Shown: positions 46,638 through 57,884 of the stretch, in pieces
Layout: the number at the start of each line of letters is the position of its first letter
Numbering within the stretch: the first letter of the stretch is position 1
Position numbers and translations under genes: made by a program
The notes under the pieces: generated by a model
What the model saw: the letters and a program-made list of their open reading frames with translations, nothing else
Told to the model about the DNA's origin: nothing
Database searches by the model: none
Assembly (NCBI GenBank): GCA_013054445.1
Contig: JAAMPI010000020.1
Location: forward strand, 33,272-97,271
Source of the DNA: Cudoniella acicularis
Taxonomy: Eukaryota; Ascomycota; Leotiomycetes; Helotiales; Helotiaceae
Direction: 5' to 3'
DNA length: 64,000 nt

Positions 46638-47545
46638 ATGTCTTACAACCACACACACATCATCAAACCTGAGAAGGATAATAACAACAACGGCCTCCAC
46701 ATCCACAAACCTAACCACCTTTCCAAAGTTTGGAGAGCTGCCTGTTGAGCTTCGGCTCAAGATCTGGGGTCTAGCTGCCACACAAGAATTGCACATCCCC
46801 ATCACAATGACAGCAAATCCTTTCATGCCTCCTAAGAAAGGCAAGGGTAAAGACTCCTCTGAAGTCAACGAGAAACACGAATTCAAGTTCCGCTTGACAA
46901 CAATTGGGAACTGCCTGGGCGGACTGGGCGCCAACGCCGAGAGTCGCCAAGAGACTCTACGACTTAACCCTGACTTCATCCGGTTTCGTGGACCCAAGAT
47001 TTTCTTCGATGCGAAAAGGAACTTCATCCACTTTGACAAAGAAAGTTTGCATTCTCTATGGTTGTATTCGCTTCCTAAAAACTTTCGCAATTTAATTTTT
47101 AATGGTCATCCGCCGACGGGGGGCAAAAGGCTCATAGGTTTCAACAACATCAAGAAGATATCCGTGTCGCGCCCCATCAACCACGCTCGTGGATAACGGA
47201 CATGGCACATGGATTTTCCCCTTGGGCGGACCGCTATGTAACATAGATGTGATAGTAGGAATCGACTTGCCCAACACAATTTACGGAAACAAGCCCTATA
47301 AAGGTTTGTGGGGAGAGAAGTCCCACCTATTTTTACATCGACCTGGCCTTGACAGCCATCAACTTAATTTCCTTAAAACAGACTCGGAGGGGTTCACCAT
47401 TGGGATATATTCAAGGCCCCTTCATCTCCAATCCCTGGCATGCCTTGGAGAGGACCGAGAAGCAACCCGCTTTGGGCTAGAGTGGAGGATTTGCTTGTTA
47501 GTCCTGAAGCGCAAGGGTGGTCTTGGAGGAAGCTGCCAGACGTAG
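46638..47545 (+). pseudogene. 2EXR-domain protein gene, frames disrupted
   Basis: The 2EXR signature is clear: FPKFGELPVELRLKIWGLAA, followed by QELHIPITM and, later, NAESRQETLRLNPDFIRF. This frame (to stop 47194-47196) has no upstream ATG and is preceded by a TGA at 46633-46635. The natural start MSYNHTHIIKPEKD (46638) lies in another frame, which ends at VWRAAC. Downstream, INHARG hits a stop while the next frame continues LVDNGHGTWIFPLGGPLCN to about 47545. No convincing introns bridge either gap, so I read it as a gene with two small frame breaks. 2EXR proteins form large families in Helotiales with unknown function. Sequencing error is the main alternative. Confidence 0.55.
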
Positions 47546-47861
47546 AGTCGGATGAAGAGGAAGGGGATTAGTGGGGCCATAGGAAGTCGAAGGGAACGGA
47601 ACGTACCGGTTCTTTTCTGTTTTGACCGAGAGAGTTCATTAGAGTGACACCCTAAGTGTTACAGGCAAAGCATTCCCCCGAATTGCAGTGATTCTCTTTG
47701 TTTAGACATACAAAACTGTAGCGTATTCAATTTTCAATTAATCAACCTAAAAATAATTTGAATTTTCAAAAATATAGAAATATTATTCATTAATCATGAA
47801 ATCCAAACTCTATTAGAATCCCTGAAATCGCTAAAAGGAACAAACAAAAGGAGAACTCACC
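47546..47861. other. Convergent intergenic region
   Basis: 316 bp, A+T-rich near 47.75 kb. Nothing recognised. Confidence 0.4.
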
Positions 47862-48392
47862 TCAAGTCGCACAACGAGCTGAAACAATATCGCCAATACT
47901 CCACTTCAGTCCTTGCCATAAACACCAAGCAGGTATATAAATTACGGTAATAATACCACCATACACCACCACAATAGCTGTCCAGTAAAGTATCTCTGCG
48001 TAAAAATCTCTCGGTGGATTAGGCGGCGCTACAAGCATCTCTATCCCCTCTCTCGTCCGTCTATCTCTAGCCGGCTCCTCACCTGTAAGCCAACCCACGG
48101 CATTGTGATCCAAATAATGGCGTTCAACAAGTGGTGGTTCGACTCGTTGCTGTGCTTGTGTAAGGAGATGGGGGTTCCGCCCATCGCGATTGAGAGAGCG
48201 TTGCCATCCCTCAAAAGCGCGGTCTCGTCCTGCTATCATGTTAGAGAGAGGGGAGGGTATTTGGTAATTATGTAGGGGATCGGGATTGCGGGGTAGGTTG
48301 GGGGGATTGAATGTTCCCCATGGGGGTGGGAAGATCGGGGGAGCACTGTCCCGGTAACCTTGTTCTGTTAGACGTCGTTCGGGTTGTGCCAT
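47862..48392 (-). CDS. Unknown small protein with one C-terminal membrane helix
   Basis: 176 codons starting MAQPERRLTEQGYRD (48392); the open frame extends upstream but this Met has the better context and composition. Pro/Arg/Asn-rich soluble part (PPIFPPPWGTFNPPNLPRN, LVERHYLDHNAVGWLTG), then one long hydrophobic segment (ILYWTAIVVVYGGIITVIYI) about 25 residues from the end and a short tail. No signal peptide, so possibly tail-anchored. No family recognised. Confidence 0.5.
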   Translation of the reverse strand: MAQPERRLTEQGYRDSAPPIFPPPWGTFNPPNLPRNPDPLHNYQIPSPLSNMIAGRDRAFEGWQRSLNRDGRNPHLLTQAQQRVEPPLVERHYLDHNAVGWLTGEEPARDRRTREGIEMLVAPPNPPRDFYAEILYWTAIVVVYGGIITVIYIPAWCLWQGLKWSIGDIVSARCAT

Positions 48393-49097
48393 TTTGCTTT
48401 GATGTGTTTTGCTGCTGTTTTGATTAGGTTGAGAACAACTAGCGTGAAATGTGTATAACAATAGTGAGCGCGCGGTGTTGAGCTGGGTTGGATTGGGTTG
48501 CTTGGAACGAACGAATAGTCGTGATCAACACTGGCTTGTAACGAAAGTTTGTAACAAAGTAAAGCGCGATCAACACGCTGAAAGTGGAAATTTGCGCCTG
48601 CGAGAGTGTTAAGTCGAAAGCAGAAATGAGAACAGAACAACGGGATTGTTTGGGGGCTTTAGTAAATCTTATATAGCCATTTCTTTGTTCTGTTTAGCTG
48701 AAAGAAGCTTTGTACTTTTTGCTTAAAATTTGCCCTTTCAAAAGGTGGCGGTGTAATTCTCAACAAAGGAACAGAGGGGACTAAATCTGTGAGGTGACAA
48801 TAGAAATTGTTGTTTCTTTGTCTTGGTTGCCGATCAAACCGACTAGTATAGGGGAAACGCTCGAGAAATAGAGCAAAACAGGTGAAGAGAACAACGTTAT
48901 AGCTCCCGAGAACGATTACGGCTCTATAAATTCTGCAACTATTCCTCATTGAGCGATATTCATCCAACTCACCGTCCATCTTCTTTCAATCCAAGTCTCC
49001 ATCATCAATTTAAGCTTAATCGGGGAGCAATTTTGTCCACACCCACCGTATTCAACTACCCACTCCTAATCGCTTAAGCCTTCAACAAAACAGCAAG
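48393..49097. other. Intergenic region
   Basis: About 700 bp between divergent genes. A 106-codon frame (48659-48979, -) begins MDGELDEYRSMRNSCR and has one hydrophobic stretch. It is too weak to call a gene. Confidence 0.35.
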
Positions 49098-49975
49098 ATG
49101 TTCCACACAAAGGTCACAGAGTTCTCTTGTGGGTGCCAATACCAACTGGATACAACATGTCAATCAAGGCTTTTCTACGCCAGGAACCCACAGATGCCAT
49201 TCGAGGGCTGCGTAAAAAACGAAAAAATGGAGTACATCATGACAAAATGTCCTGATTGCAAACCCCTACAACCCGAGGAACCCAAGCAACCGAGGTTTCG
49301 TACAGTCCGCCGTCTTGGCCGGCAGGTCAAAACCAGAGTGCTGGATTTCTTCGATCGGCACATTAATTCTCGTGGCTCCCCCCAACTTCCTTGAATGTTT
49401 TCCAGGTTGTGGAGCAGATCACTACGGAAGAGGAAGTGATACAGCCCACGATTATGCCTAGAAAACAAATTGCAAGGGAGCCAGTACCGACAAGGGATAT
49501 GGAGATGGTTGGACATCTACCACAGACACACCAGCCACCTCGACCACGGCATCCTAGCAAGGATTCGAATAGGACAATGATATCTGCAGAGGAACAGAAG
49601 GCTTTCACATCTTTGCCAAGAGCTGAAAGAGAGGAACGGGAATTAACTCGAAGGCCCTATGACCCCCTGACAGTTGACGATCGCCAAAGTTTATGGAGTC
49701 AACCACAACGAGGAAACCAGGAAACTACTTGGTCTTCCTCCGCCTACTCCAACACGCCGAATGAGACTATCGCAAGCTCGCAACAGTCAGTAGAGACCAT
49801 AAATAGCGAACTTGAGGCCAATGTTGATATCCCAGCCCTGCAGCGAGTGAGAAGGGCACCCCCCTCTCCCAAAATCAATGGGGCAGAACTCCAACAGGCT
49901 ACTATGGGCGTCTTTGACTACCCTATTTCCCCTCTCAGGGATGATATTCCAGAGACCCCGAGGGTGAGAACCTAA
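49098..49975 (+). CDS. Unknown protein with Cys-rich N-terminus and disordered tail
   Basis: The first part MFHTKVTEFSCGCQYQL has C-x-C, single Cys, and later TKCPDC (C-x2-C): a possible zinc-binding unit seen in small fungal families. It closes at 49394. The second frame (QVVEQITTEEEVIQPT onward) is Ser/Thr/Gln/Pro-rich and disordered, with a phosphorylation-like RRAPPSPK. An acceptor (TTTTCCAG, 49405) is good. The matching donor must be upstream in phase; candidates GTCAAA or GTGCTG near 49330 are poor, so this may be a frameshift. Coding-like text (GLAPGRREEEDDIQTPGSP to DFLRNVTSWN, ending 50254) suggests a further exon. No known family. Confidence 0.45.
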
Positions 49976-50645
49976 AGAATAGTAAATGGTGTCCCACTGA
50001 CACCACATTCACCAACGGCGGCTCAACAAGCTGAGCTCTTCCTTCCTCCTAGGGATTGAAGCTGGACACTCGTCGGCAGATCTGGTCAAGGCCAACCAAA
50101 TATTTTTGGGAGAATAGGTTTGGCTCCAGGTCGTAGAGAGGAAGAGGATGATATTCAGACTCCTGGGTCACCAGCTCCAAGAGGAGACTCGCCTTCCCAA
50201 TTTGATTATTGGGGGTTGAGGGACTTCCTTAGGAATGTGACATCTTGGAACTGAAATGACCTCGCCCCTGGCCTTCTAAGGTAGTGGGTTAGTTCGAAGT
50301 ATAGAGACGAAGGGGGGCCACTTGCCCCCCCGCCACTCGTAAAGATTAGCGTCTCCTAACTAAATCTCCAGGATTAAAGTAAATCGACTTTAAAAAGTTA
50401 CCATAACAAATGTAAGTGGTGTGGAGTTCTACTAATCTTTAGATCTCCAGGCACCTGCAAATACGAGTCTCAACATTCTTACCTTCCGTAGAATTCGAAC
50501 ACCAAAAAATTGAAACCCCCCCATTCTTAGTCACATTTCACCGAATAGATACAAAATAGAATAAATTGATACCCAAAATGAATTGAGTCGCTGAATTATG
50601 CCGCAAATCTTGTGAAACGCCGTCCTGCCTTCTGGTATATAATTG
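49976..50645. other. Intergenic, with possible last exon of preceding gene
   Basis: A coding-like frame at about 50075-50254 (+) may belong to the Cys-rich gene upstream. A GTGAGA donor near 49968 and acceptors near 50053 or 50079 exist but do not join cleanly in phase. The rest is 3' flank of DapB. Confidence 0.35.
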
Positions 50646-53567
50646 TTACAAATTACTAATCTTAACATCTCTTCTTTTTGAAGCAGCATCAATCTGTAAG
50701 GGTACTGCGTTTGCTGTGCGGAGCCACTCGCCGTTGAAAGCGTTGATGAGCCAATTGCTCAGTTCTAACTTTTGTGTTAGTCATCCTTCAGGTAAAGTTT
50801 GGATAAAAATATTTGGAATGAACTTACTATCATAAACGATTCTGTTTGCGTTGTGGAAATAAATTCCATGATCGCTGTCGGGGAAGACATGCACATCGTA
50901 ATTCTCAACACCCGCCAGATCCAAACGGTCCAATAACGTCAATGTACTTTGCATGTGAACATTGTCGTCAGCAATACCATGCATCACCAAGAACCTGACA
51001 TTTTGGCTCAAAGCTGTCATATTGGATATGGTCGAATTATCGTAGCCACCGGGGTTATGTTGCGGAGTGTGCATATACCGTTCTGTGTAGACGGAGTCGT
51101 AGAAGCGCCAATCCGTCACTGGTGCAACAGCCATACCATATTGGAAAGTTTCACCGGCATCTTGTTCCAAAGTTTTCAAGGTCATGAATCCTCCGTATGA
51201 CCATCCCCAAATTGCGATTCTTGAAGCATCGACGTACTTCTTCGCTGCCCAAATCTTAGCAGTTTCAATCTGATCATGAGCTTCGTAGTAACCCAGGTTG
51301 CCTCGTATGATTGTGCGAGCTTTTCGTCCTATGAAGCCAGTCCCACGACCGTCTACAGTGACAACAATGTATCCCAAATTCGCAGCAGCATATGACTGAA
51401 AGTCCACACTGAATTGCTTGTTAACAGTTTGTGATACTGGACCGCCATAAAGCTGGAACAAGACCGGGTATTTCTTTTTCTCGCTGAAATGCGGCGGGCG
51501 ACGTTCCACCACGTTCAAATCGAATCCGTCGACATTAACAGTTGAATATATTTTGATGGGGAGTTCGTGTTTCTTGGCCATATCTGCAAGGGCTGAATTC
51601 TCTTCAATGATGTCCTCATAATGGTCGGGGTTGCTGGGTGTATTGATAACCTTCTGCCATGGAATGTTTGGCCCATCATAGTTGATGAGAGCATAGCCAG
51701 CACCACTAGAGAAAGAAACTCCATAGTAGCCCTCAGTTGTATCGTCGGTAAGAGCTTGAAGATCAGTGCCATCTAGTTTTACACTGTATACTTGACGCTG
51801 AATTGACGATGCCTTGGTGGAAACGAAATACACCAAGTTCTTCTTTAGGTCGACGGCGGATGGAGCACTCGCCACCTCCCAGTTCCCAGAAGTGAGCAAC
51901 ACCGGGACGGGATTGTCTATGGGTGTGAAGTAACCGAGGTGATCGTAGTTATTATTAATCACAGTGTCAATATACCCATCATAAGGCCTGCCATTAGCAG
52001 GATCCGCTGGGACGTAGCGAGTATTTTGAGAAACTTCAAACCAACCACCATCAAATTCCGAAACATCAAAATTGCGCACCGTCTTGCCGGTTCGTAGCTC
52101 AACATCGATAAGGACGACCCGCAATATGTCACTCTCGCGATTGGTTTCACGTATAATAGCTTTCCCCGTGGCACCAGCCCAGATGACCTCGGTGATGAGG
52201 AGATCGTCGGGAGGAAAGCCACCTGAGACTTTGACCTCGAAAATATCTCCCTTGGCCACATCGTAGAATTGTAAATCGACGGTTGGGTTCGGTGCGCCAG
52301 CTTTAGGATACTTGATCTCTCTGACTTCAGGGTAGTTTTCTAGGCCTGGGTCTGGGATTATCCCGCTCGGCCTTGAGAGAAAGTACTGTATGGGGTATTC
52401 CGGTACCTCGGATTCATTCGTTCTAAGAAAAGCAACATATTTGCCGTCTTCAGCCCACCATGTAGCGCTGTTACCGGCGAAGACTTCCTCCTCATACACC
52501 CAATCAGGGACTCCGTAAAATAGGTCAGGTCCGCCATCTGTTGTAATTTGAGTGACGGTTTTGGACGATAGCTTTCGGAGGAATAGGTTGTTGTCTCTTG
52601 TGAACACAACTGCGTCGCTTTGTGGACTCCAACTTGCCAATTGGATTCTGCCGTCTGGATTTGCGGGGTCTAGCGCATCCACTGTTTGTGTCTCGACATC
52701 GAAAATGAAGTATTTGGCGTAAAAAGAATGTCTCCAATTCGATTGTACGCCTGTTGCAAGCAGGACCTTCTTCAAGTTTTTGCTTGGAAAGACTCGGCTT
52801 GGTGTAAGTCTGTTGCCATTGTATTCGAACGAGCTTTGCTTCATCAATGTTTTCGTAGCCATTGCAGCTGCGTTTCCCTCTTTGTCCTTACTTCCTCTAA
52901 TGTCTTCCACCACGAGGTAATCTTTCCCCGCAACGCCCTGCTCGAGGAGCAGCCCATCCTCCCCATTGGCACCTTCGATCCAGCTGATTCCTTGTTTATT
53001 TGCTCGCCATGCGCCGCCCATGACCTGGTCTAACGTTATCTGCTTCCCGGAGCCTCGCGTAGAGGTGGCCGTAGGATCGTGAGGAATCTCAGAAGAGTGT
53101 CGATAAGATTGACGTGCCAGAAACAGAATCAATGCCACCACCCAGGCACCTACGAAGATGCCTCCGACAACCCATATCAAGCGCCGCAGCTTCTTGTCCA
53201 CGGTCTTCCCGGTGACACCTTTGGTGAGGAACGGTCCGCTCTCGAGGTCATCTTCCTCTTTCTCTTCCTCTTCATACGAGCCGGATGCATGCTCGTCGTC
53301 GGCGTAGGTCATTGACTCTCCGCGCGGAGGGAACTTGGGAGTGACCATGTTGCCGTGGCCGTTCAATCCCTTGCCGTTGCCGTTGTGGTTGTGGCCGTCT
53401 TCTGCTGCCTCCACGCGCTCGCCGATCCGCTCGAAGACCAGACTCGTGGTTGAGGCCGAAGACAATGAATCTTCTGATGCTCTTCTCGAAGCCTGCTGCT
53501 GGTCAGTCGGCAACGGTAATAATTGGGCGGCTTCTTCGCCGTGGGTGCTATCTTCGTGCCCAGCCAT
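50646..53567 (-). CDS. dapB: Dipeptidyl aminopeptidase B (vacuolar type IV, membrane-bound)
   Basis: Type II membrane serine peptidase that removes X-Pro/X-Ala dipeptides in the vacuole. Start [15 protein letters not shown] (53567); an upstream in-frame Met at 53609 is less likely. A long cytosolic acidic tail precedes the membrane helix at about 130-151 ([20 protein letters not shown]). The beta-propeller has VYEEEVFAG with the Glu pair that binds the substrate amino end. Catalytic residues follow: GWSYGGF (Ser), GIADDNVH (Asp) and DSDHGI (His). A terminal intron 50765-50827 (GTAAGT...GTTAG, branch CTAAC) joins RIVYD to [10 protein letters not shown], extending the protein past the open frame to ...RRDVKISNL at 50646. 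About 920 residues, normal for DapB. Confidence 0.95.
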
Positions 53568-55949
53568 GATCTCCGACAGGTGAGAGGTTTCACGCGCAAG
53601 AGTTGTCACAGCGACTGAATCGCGAAGGTGTTCTTTTTCTCAGATGCGCGCTTTCATGGCGCCCCGGATTGCAGTGCACGGCACACAGCACACAGCTGCC
53701 GTCACTGAGGGCTTATACTTATTGGCTGTACCGGCGAAAAATGGCGGTTTATTGAGGTGTCTTTTTGGTGATCGGCATTACTGTTCTTTGTTGCCAATGC
53801 TGAGCTCATCCGGGTCCGAAGGTTGCATTGGTTGGCCTAAACCCCTGTTGGGGGCACAGACCGTGGCGCTCTGCCGTAACATCTTACCATGGAAAATCTA
53901 CATCTTCGAAACCCCATCATCAGACGAAGATCGACGAAGTGATACGAAAATTTTCCCCAAGGAATGATGTGCGTCGTGCATTCTACTGCGTTATGTGCCG
54001 CCAATGGTAGCCATGAATGGAAGCATGCTGCGATTTAATAAATTCCGCTTGAAGCGCTCTTCATCCCCTGGTTCATTTAGTTGCTGCCAATTGCTAATTG
54101 CTGTGAAGTCACATGAACAGGGACAAAGGGAACAGATGGCAGAAAGAAAGACAAAAACTTCGTCTTTGTTGTTGGAAGGGCCATAGAAAAGATCAAAGTA
54201 GGCTTTTATGGTGAACCCAGAAGAGCATTGTGCAGTCACACTTTACGAACTTTATGACTCAACGAGCAGTCTTCTCGAGTTCGTACGCATCAAAAAGTTG
54301 TCAGCGTTTATTTCCGCTGAAGTTTTCCCCCGCATGTGCATTGCCTGATTGTTTGCTGGCACGGCATTGGTGTTCTTATCTCGCACTGAAAATAAAGTTC
54401 AGACGAATCGACTGGTTTCTTCCATCCTCACAAACAAGTTTCACCAGCAAGACCTGGGATGGGCCCAGCCTGTCAACACAACCCAGGAAACTCAGTGTAT
54501 AGCGGGCTGTTGGAAGCTAGCAGTATTCCATCAGCATCTGGATGGTTTTTGCCGAACGAGCTATGCCAGGGCACAAGGGTCTTTGATGGGTGCCACTGAA
54601 GTGTGTACCTGAGTAATTGCCTGGGACTGGGTGTTTTGTCGTCGTACTTCTGATCCCAGTTATGAACTCCTCCCAAAAGGTTATAATGTGATATTGTAAG
54701 CAAATTTTGGACATCGAGATTGTAGGAAAGTCCAGTGGATCGGAGGAGCAGGAAGGTATCGTTTCGTTGAAACCCACCAAGTGGCATGGCTTTCCGGTTT
54801 GGAAGCGTCAGTGTTTGCGAACATGAAAAAAGAGGGTGATGATCTATGGAGGTACTTCTCTTCCTCTTAATCGCCTAAAAGCGGGTAGGGACGAACTCGT
54901 ACGTGTAAGTCAAGGCTATTCTTCTCCATGGCAACCTCTTCCACCTGCGGTCTCACCATCGGCAGGGAATCATTCATGAACTCCTAGTTCTATTTTCGCC
55001 TTCTAGGTTCGATCTGCACTGTATGAAATGGAAATCAAGCTCCAAACAAACCTCAAAACACCGCTAGATAGAGTTGATAGCGGCCAAGATCCAGCCTAGA
55101 CTCCAGACAATTGCAAAGATGGGAGGGAGGTTGGGACTTGGAGCATAAGGGTGGTGGGTAAACATTTTTTAAAAAGAAAATAATAGGTCAGACAGACCCG
55201 AAGCGTGTTGAGTCTGCTGTGTTGCGAGTCGTTCGTTAGTGACTGCCGGAGCACAAACAGCTCCACAACAGAGGGGATCTCTGGAGATCTCCTGACCCAT
55301 CAGTACAAAACCTCCGCAAAGCAAGTTATGATTCATAGAGAGTCAAATGGGGGACGGAGCAAATCGATTCAGCCTCCTGACATCCGGAGAAATGTTTTCT
55401 GGACGGCCCTCGGAGGACTCCTGGTCGCTCTAGGGCTGGCCAATCAGCGTCGCGGTAGTGGTGAGGTTCTGTAACGTCGCTTGAGGTCTGGACTGCGTAT
55501 GTTTCGCTGCGCCGTCACGCTGTCCAATGATCCTCCCTCAAACATCCTCTTGTCGTCAGCGAAACTTTTGAGCCAGCAAGCTTTCCTATTCTTGGCATTG
55601 CGATCCTCGGCTAGGAAGCTCACGGTCGTTATTCTCCTCACTTCAGACTGCGGGTGTAAAAGGGGATTCACCGCGCATCTTTTTGAATACGCGTCCCTGC
55701 GCAAGTTGCGCACCGTCGATCAGGAACGTTACAGAAAATCAGCACAGCGCGAATCTTTGGTTTTGCTTGGCGCACTATTTTTATCCCCCAACATCGTCGT
55801 CTGGATTGGGTAGTTTGCATATCATCCTGTAGCAGATTCGTTCCATCGTCGCCCTTGACCTGACAGCTCTGGGCAACGCACCGTTCATGGCCTCTGCGTC
55901 TTGCATTGTCGAAAATTTAAGGTGGAGCCGCATGGCCGAAGTTTAGACT

Positions 55950-55956
55950 TATAAAG
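55950..55956 (+). promoter_or_regulatory. TATA-like box of the repeat-protein gene
   Basis: TATAAAG 177-183 bp upstream of the ATG at 56133. Position fits a strongly expressed gene with a CT-rich leader, but it is not proven. Confidence 0.4.
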
Positions 55957-56005
55957 ACAACAAGCATGGAACTCTGGGAACGGCATCTGGCTATCATCAA
56001 AACAT

Positions 56006-56030
56006 CTTCTTCTTCTTCTTCTTTTTCTTC
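56006..56030 (+). repeat. CTT/pyrimidine tract
   Basis: A short (CTT)n-type tract in the leader of the repeat-protein gene. Pyrimidine tracts are common near transcription starts of strongly expressed fungal genes. Confidence 0.6.
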
Positions 56031-56132
56031 CAAACAACTGTACTTTCTATAGTCTTCGGCCGGACCGTCTTATTTCATTCACTTAAAGATCAATCCTTTC
56101 AATTCGAATTATCCAAACTCCAAGCCGCAAAC

Positions 56133-57071
56133 ATGCAACTCACCAGCATTTTCGTTTCTCTCCTCCTCACCACCGCAGTCGTGGCTAAAGGTGACAAGAA
56201 GAATGGAACAACCAAGGCTGTGAGCGAGAAAAGCCAGTGCAGGGAGATCACAACTTTGACCGAACTCGTCAACCTCGCCTCAAACTCAACCAAACTCGCC
56301 GACAGGACCAAGAACAATGCGACAAAGATTGCCGAGATTCAAGCTAAGGCCTCGGAGGCTTCAACCAAGTTGACAACTCTGCAGTCAAACGCCACACTTG
56401 TTTCTGAGTGCGCTGTCATCGATGCCGCCGCTAAGACCAAAGATCAGTGTGCGAGCGTCAGGTTTCTCGAAAGGCTTGTCAAATTGGCCGCCAATACCAC
56501 TGAATTGGCCGACAAGACCAAGAACAACGCCACAAAGATCGCTGAGATTCAAGCCAAGGCCTCGGATGCTTCAACCAAATTGACAACTTTGCAGTCAAAC
56601 GCCACACTTGTTTCTGAGTGCACTGTCATCAATGCCGCCGCCAAGACCGAAGAAGAGTGTTCTAGCATCAAGTCTCTCGAAAAGCTTATCAAATTGGCTG
56701 CCAATTCTACCGAATTGGCCAAGAAGACCAAGAACAACGCCACCAAGGCCGCTGCTATCCAGGCCAAGGCTGCCACAGCTCAGACCAAGCTGACTGCTCT
56801 CCAGAGCAACTCGACTCTCGTGGCTGCATGTGCTTCCATCAAGGCTTCCAAGGATGGTACGTGAAATTCAACAAATACGCAACAATGAGAATACATGCTA
56901 ACATATGATACTATAGGCAGCAAAGCGTCTGAAGCTGATTCCTCTTCCTCTACCTCTACTTCCTCGGCAGCTGCTTCAACCACTGCAAAGAGTGGTGCGA
57001 GCATATTGGATGCCAAGGCTGGCATCCTCTCCACTGTCGTGATTGTTGCCGTTGGAATGATGATGTTGTAG
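56133..57071 (+). CDS. Secreted, probably GPI-anchored protein with three 70-residue Cys-bracketed repeats
   Basis: 292 residues. Signal peptide MQLTSIFVSLLLTTAVVA, a short basic spacer, then three 70-residue repeats (residues 31-240) with no gaps. The second exon adds a Ser/Thr-rich linker (DSSSSTSTSSAAASTT), a small-residue cleavage region (AKSGAS) and a hydrophobic end (ILSTVVIVAVGMMML), the layout of a GPI-anchored wall protein. Intron 56857-56916 (GTACGT...TATAG). Each repeat has two Cys exactly 57 apart (36/93, 106/163, 176/233) and three N-x-T sequons at matching places. The helical core follows TKNNATKIAEIQAKAS. Not recognised as a named family; hydrophobic-surface-binding-type helical proteins are a loose comparison only. 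A wall or surface role is inferred. Confidence 0.8.
56223..56852 (+). repeat. Three tandem 210-bp coding repeats
   Basis: Units 56223-56432, 56433-56642 and 56643-56852, exactly 210 bp each. Units 1 and 2 are nearly identical through TKLTTLQSNATLVSEC; unit 3 has diverged (for example KAATAQTKL). The same shadow frame reappears at 56398 and 56608 with the 210-bp offset, confirming the period at DNA level. Confidence 0.92.
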
Positions 57072-57884
57072 ACTTTCAACTGAGAAGCACGGCGTGTAAG
57101 GATTGGAAAGGATGGGGATGGGGTTGAGTGGCATGTTTGGGGTAATAAAAAAAAAGCAAGTTGGACTTGGATAGGAAACATTCGGGGTGGTGTTCAATGC
57201 ACATATTATTCTGGGGACTTCCCCGCCGCAATCAATCAATTCCTTTCTTGCACGAAAGGTCTTTAGGAAACCGATGAAAATAATACATAGTGGGTGGAGT
57301 TAATGAAAACGTTTTCTCCTGATACGATGTTCAGACTCTAAAGCAGAGAAAGAAGATGCGACTTCATCCTGTTTATACAAAGCTGAAGAAAGATATCGCC
57401 TTGCAATATTTTCTAGTTATCAGATCTGGATAAGATTTAAAAGAAGAATTTGATGGCCCAACTGACCAGAAAAGGCAGGCACTTGCAGACCCACTACGAG
57501 ACAGCCTCCTCTACAAGCTCGGTTGCAAGAAGCTCTTTTCCACCGGAAATCTTTGTAGGTGAGAGACTTAGAGTATTCCTCAACATCTCTCTGTATTTGA
57601 CAGCACACAGAGTTGCATCACGCCGCGTCGTGTCAGATAGTGAAAGCTCCGTTGGACGTACAAGGAGTGGCTTTTTGGCTGTGAATTTGTACTGTAGAGT
57701 CCATGATGTGAGAATAAGCTTAAGGATGGGGACGAGGGATATGGAGTAGACGCGAAGAAGCGACGCGTTTCGCTTGAATACTCGCAGTGACATCACTGTC
57801 ATCCCACCTTAATTCGGCCACCAAAATCGACCTCTTCAATTGTCCCAGTTGTCAACACGAACACTTTCTCATATTCTCGTATCA
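57072..57884. other. Intergenic region
   Basis: About 800 bp with no recognised gene. A lone TTATCAGAT (57417-57425) occurs; one such site is expected by chance in the window. Confidence 0.45.

Larger units (their letters stand above)
53568..56132. other. Intergenic region
   Basis: 2.56 kb between divergent genes dapB and the repeat protein. Several frames of 60-110 codons (for example 53644-53967, 55481-55813) lack domains or exon structure. Ends in a CT-rich leader. Confidence 0.45.

Noticed and set aside
48659..48979. 106-codon minus-strand frame with one hydrophobic stretch
   Set aside because: No family, no supporting splice or promoter signal; could be real but unsupported.
53644..55813. 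Several frames of 80-110 codons between dapB and the repeat protein
   Set aside because: No domain or intron pattern; random-looking composition.
57417..57425. Isolated TTATCAGAT site
   Set aside because: About one copy is expected by chance in 64 kb, and it lies between genes with no iron link.
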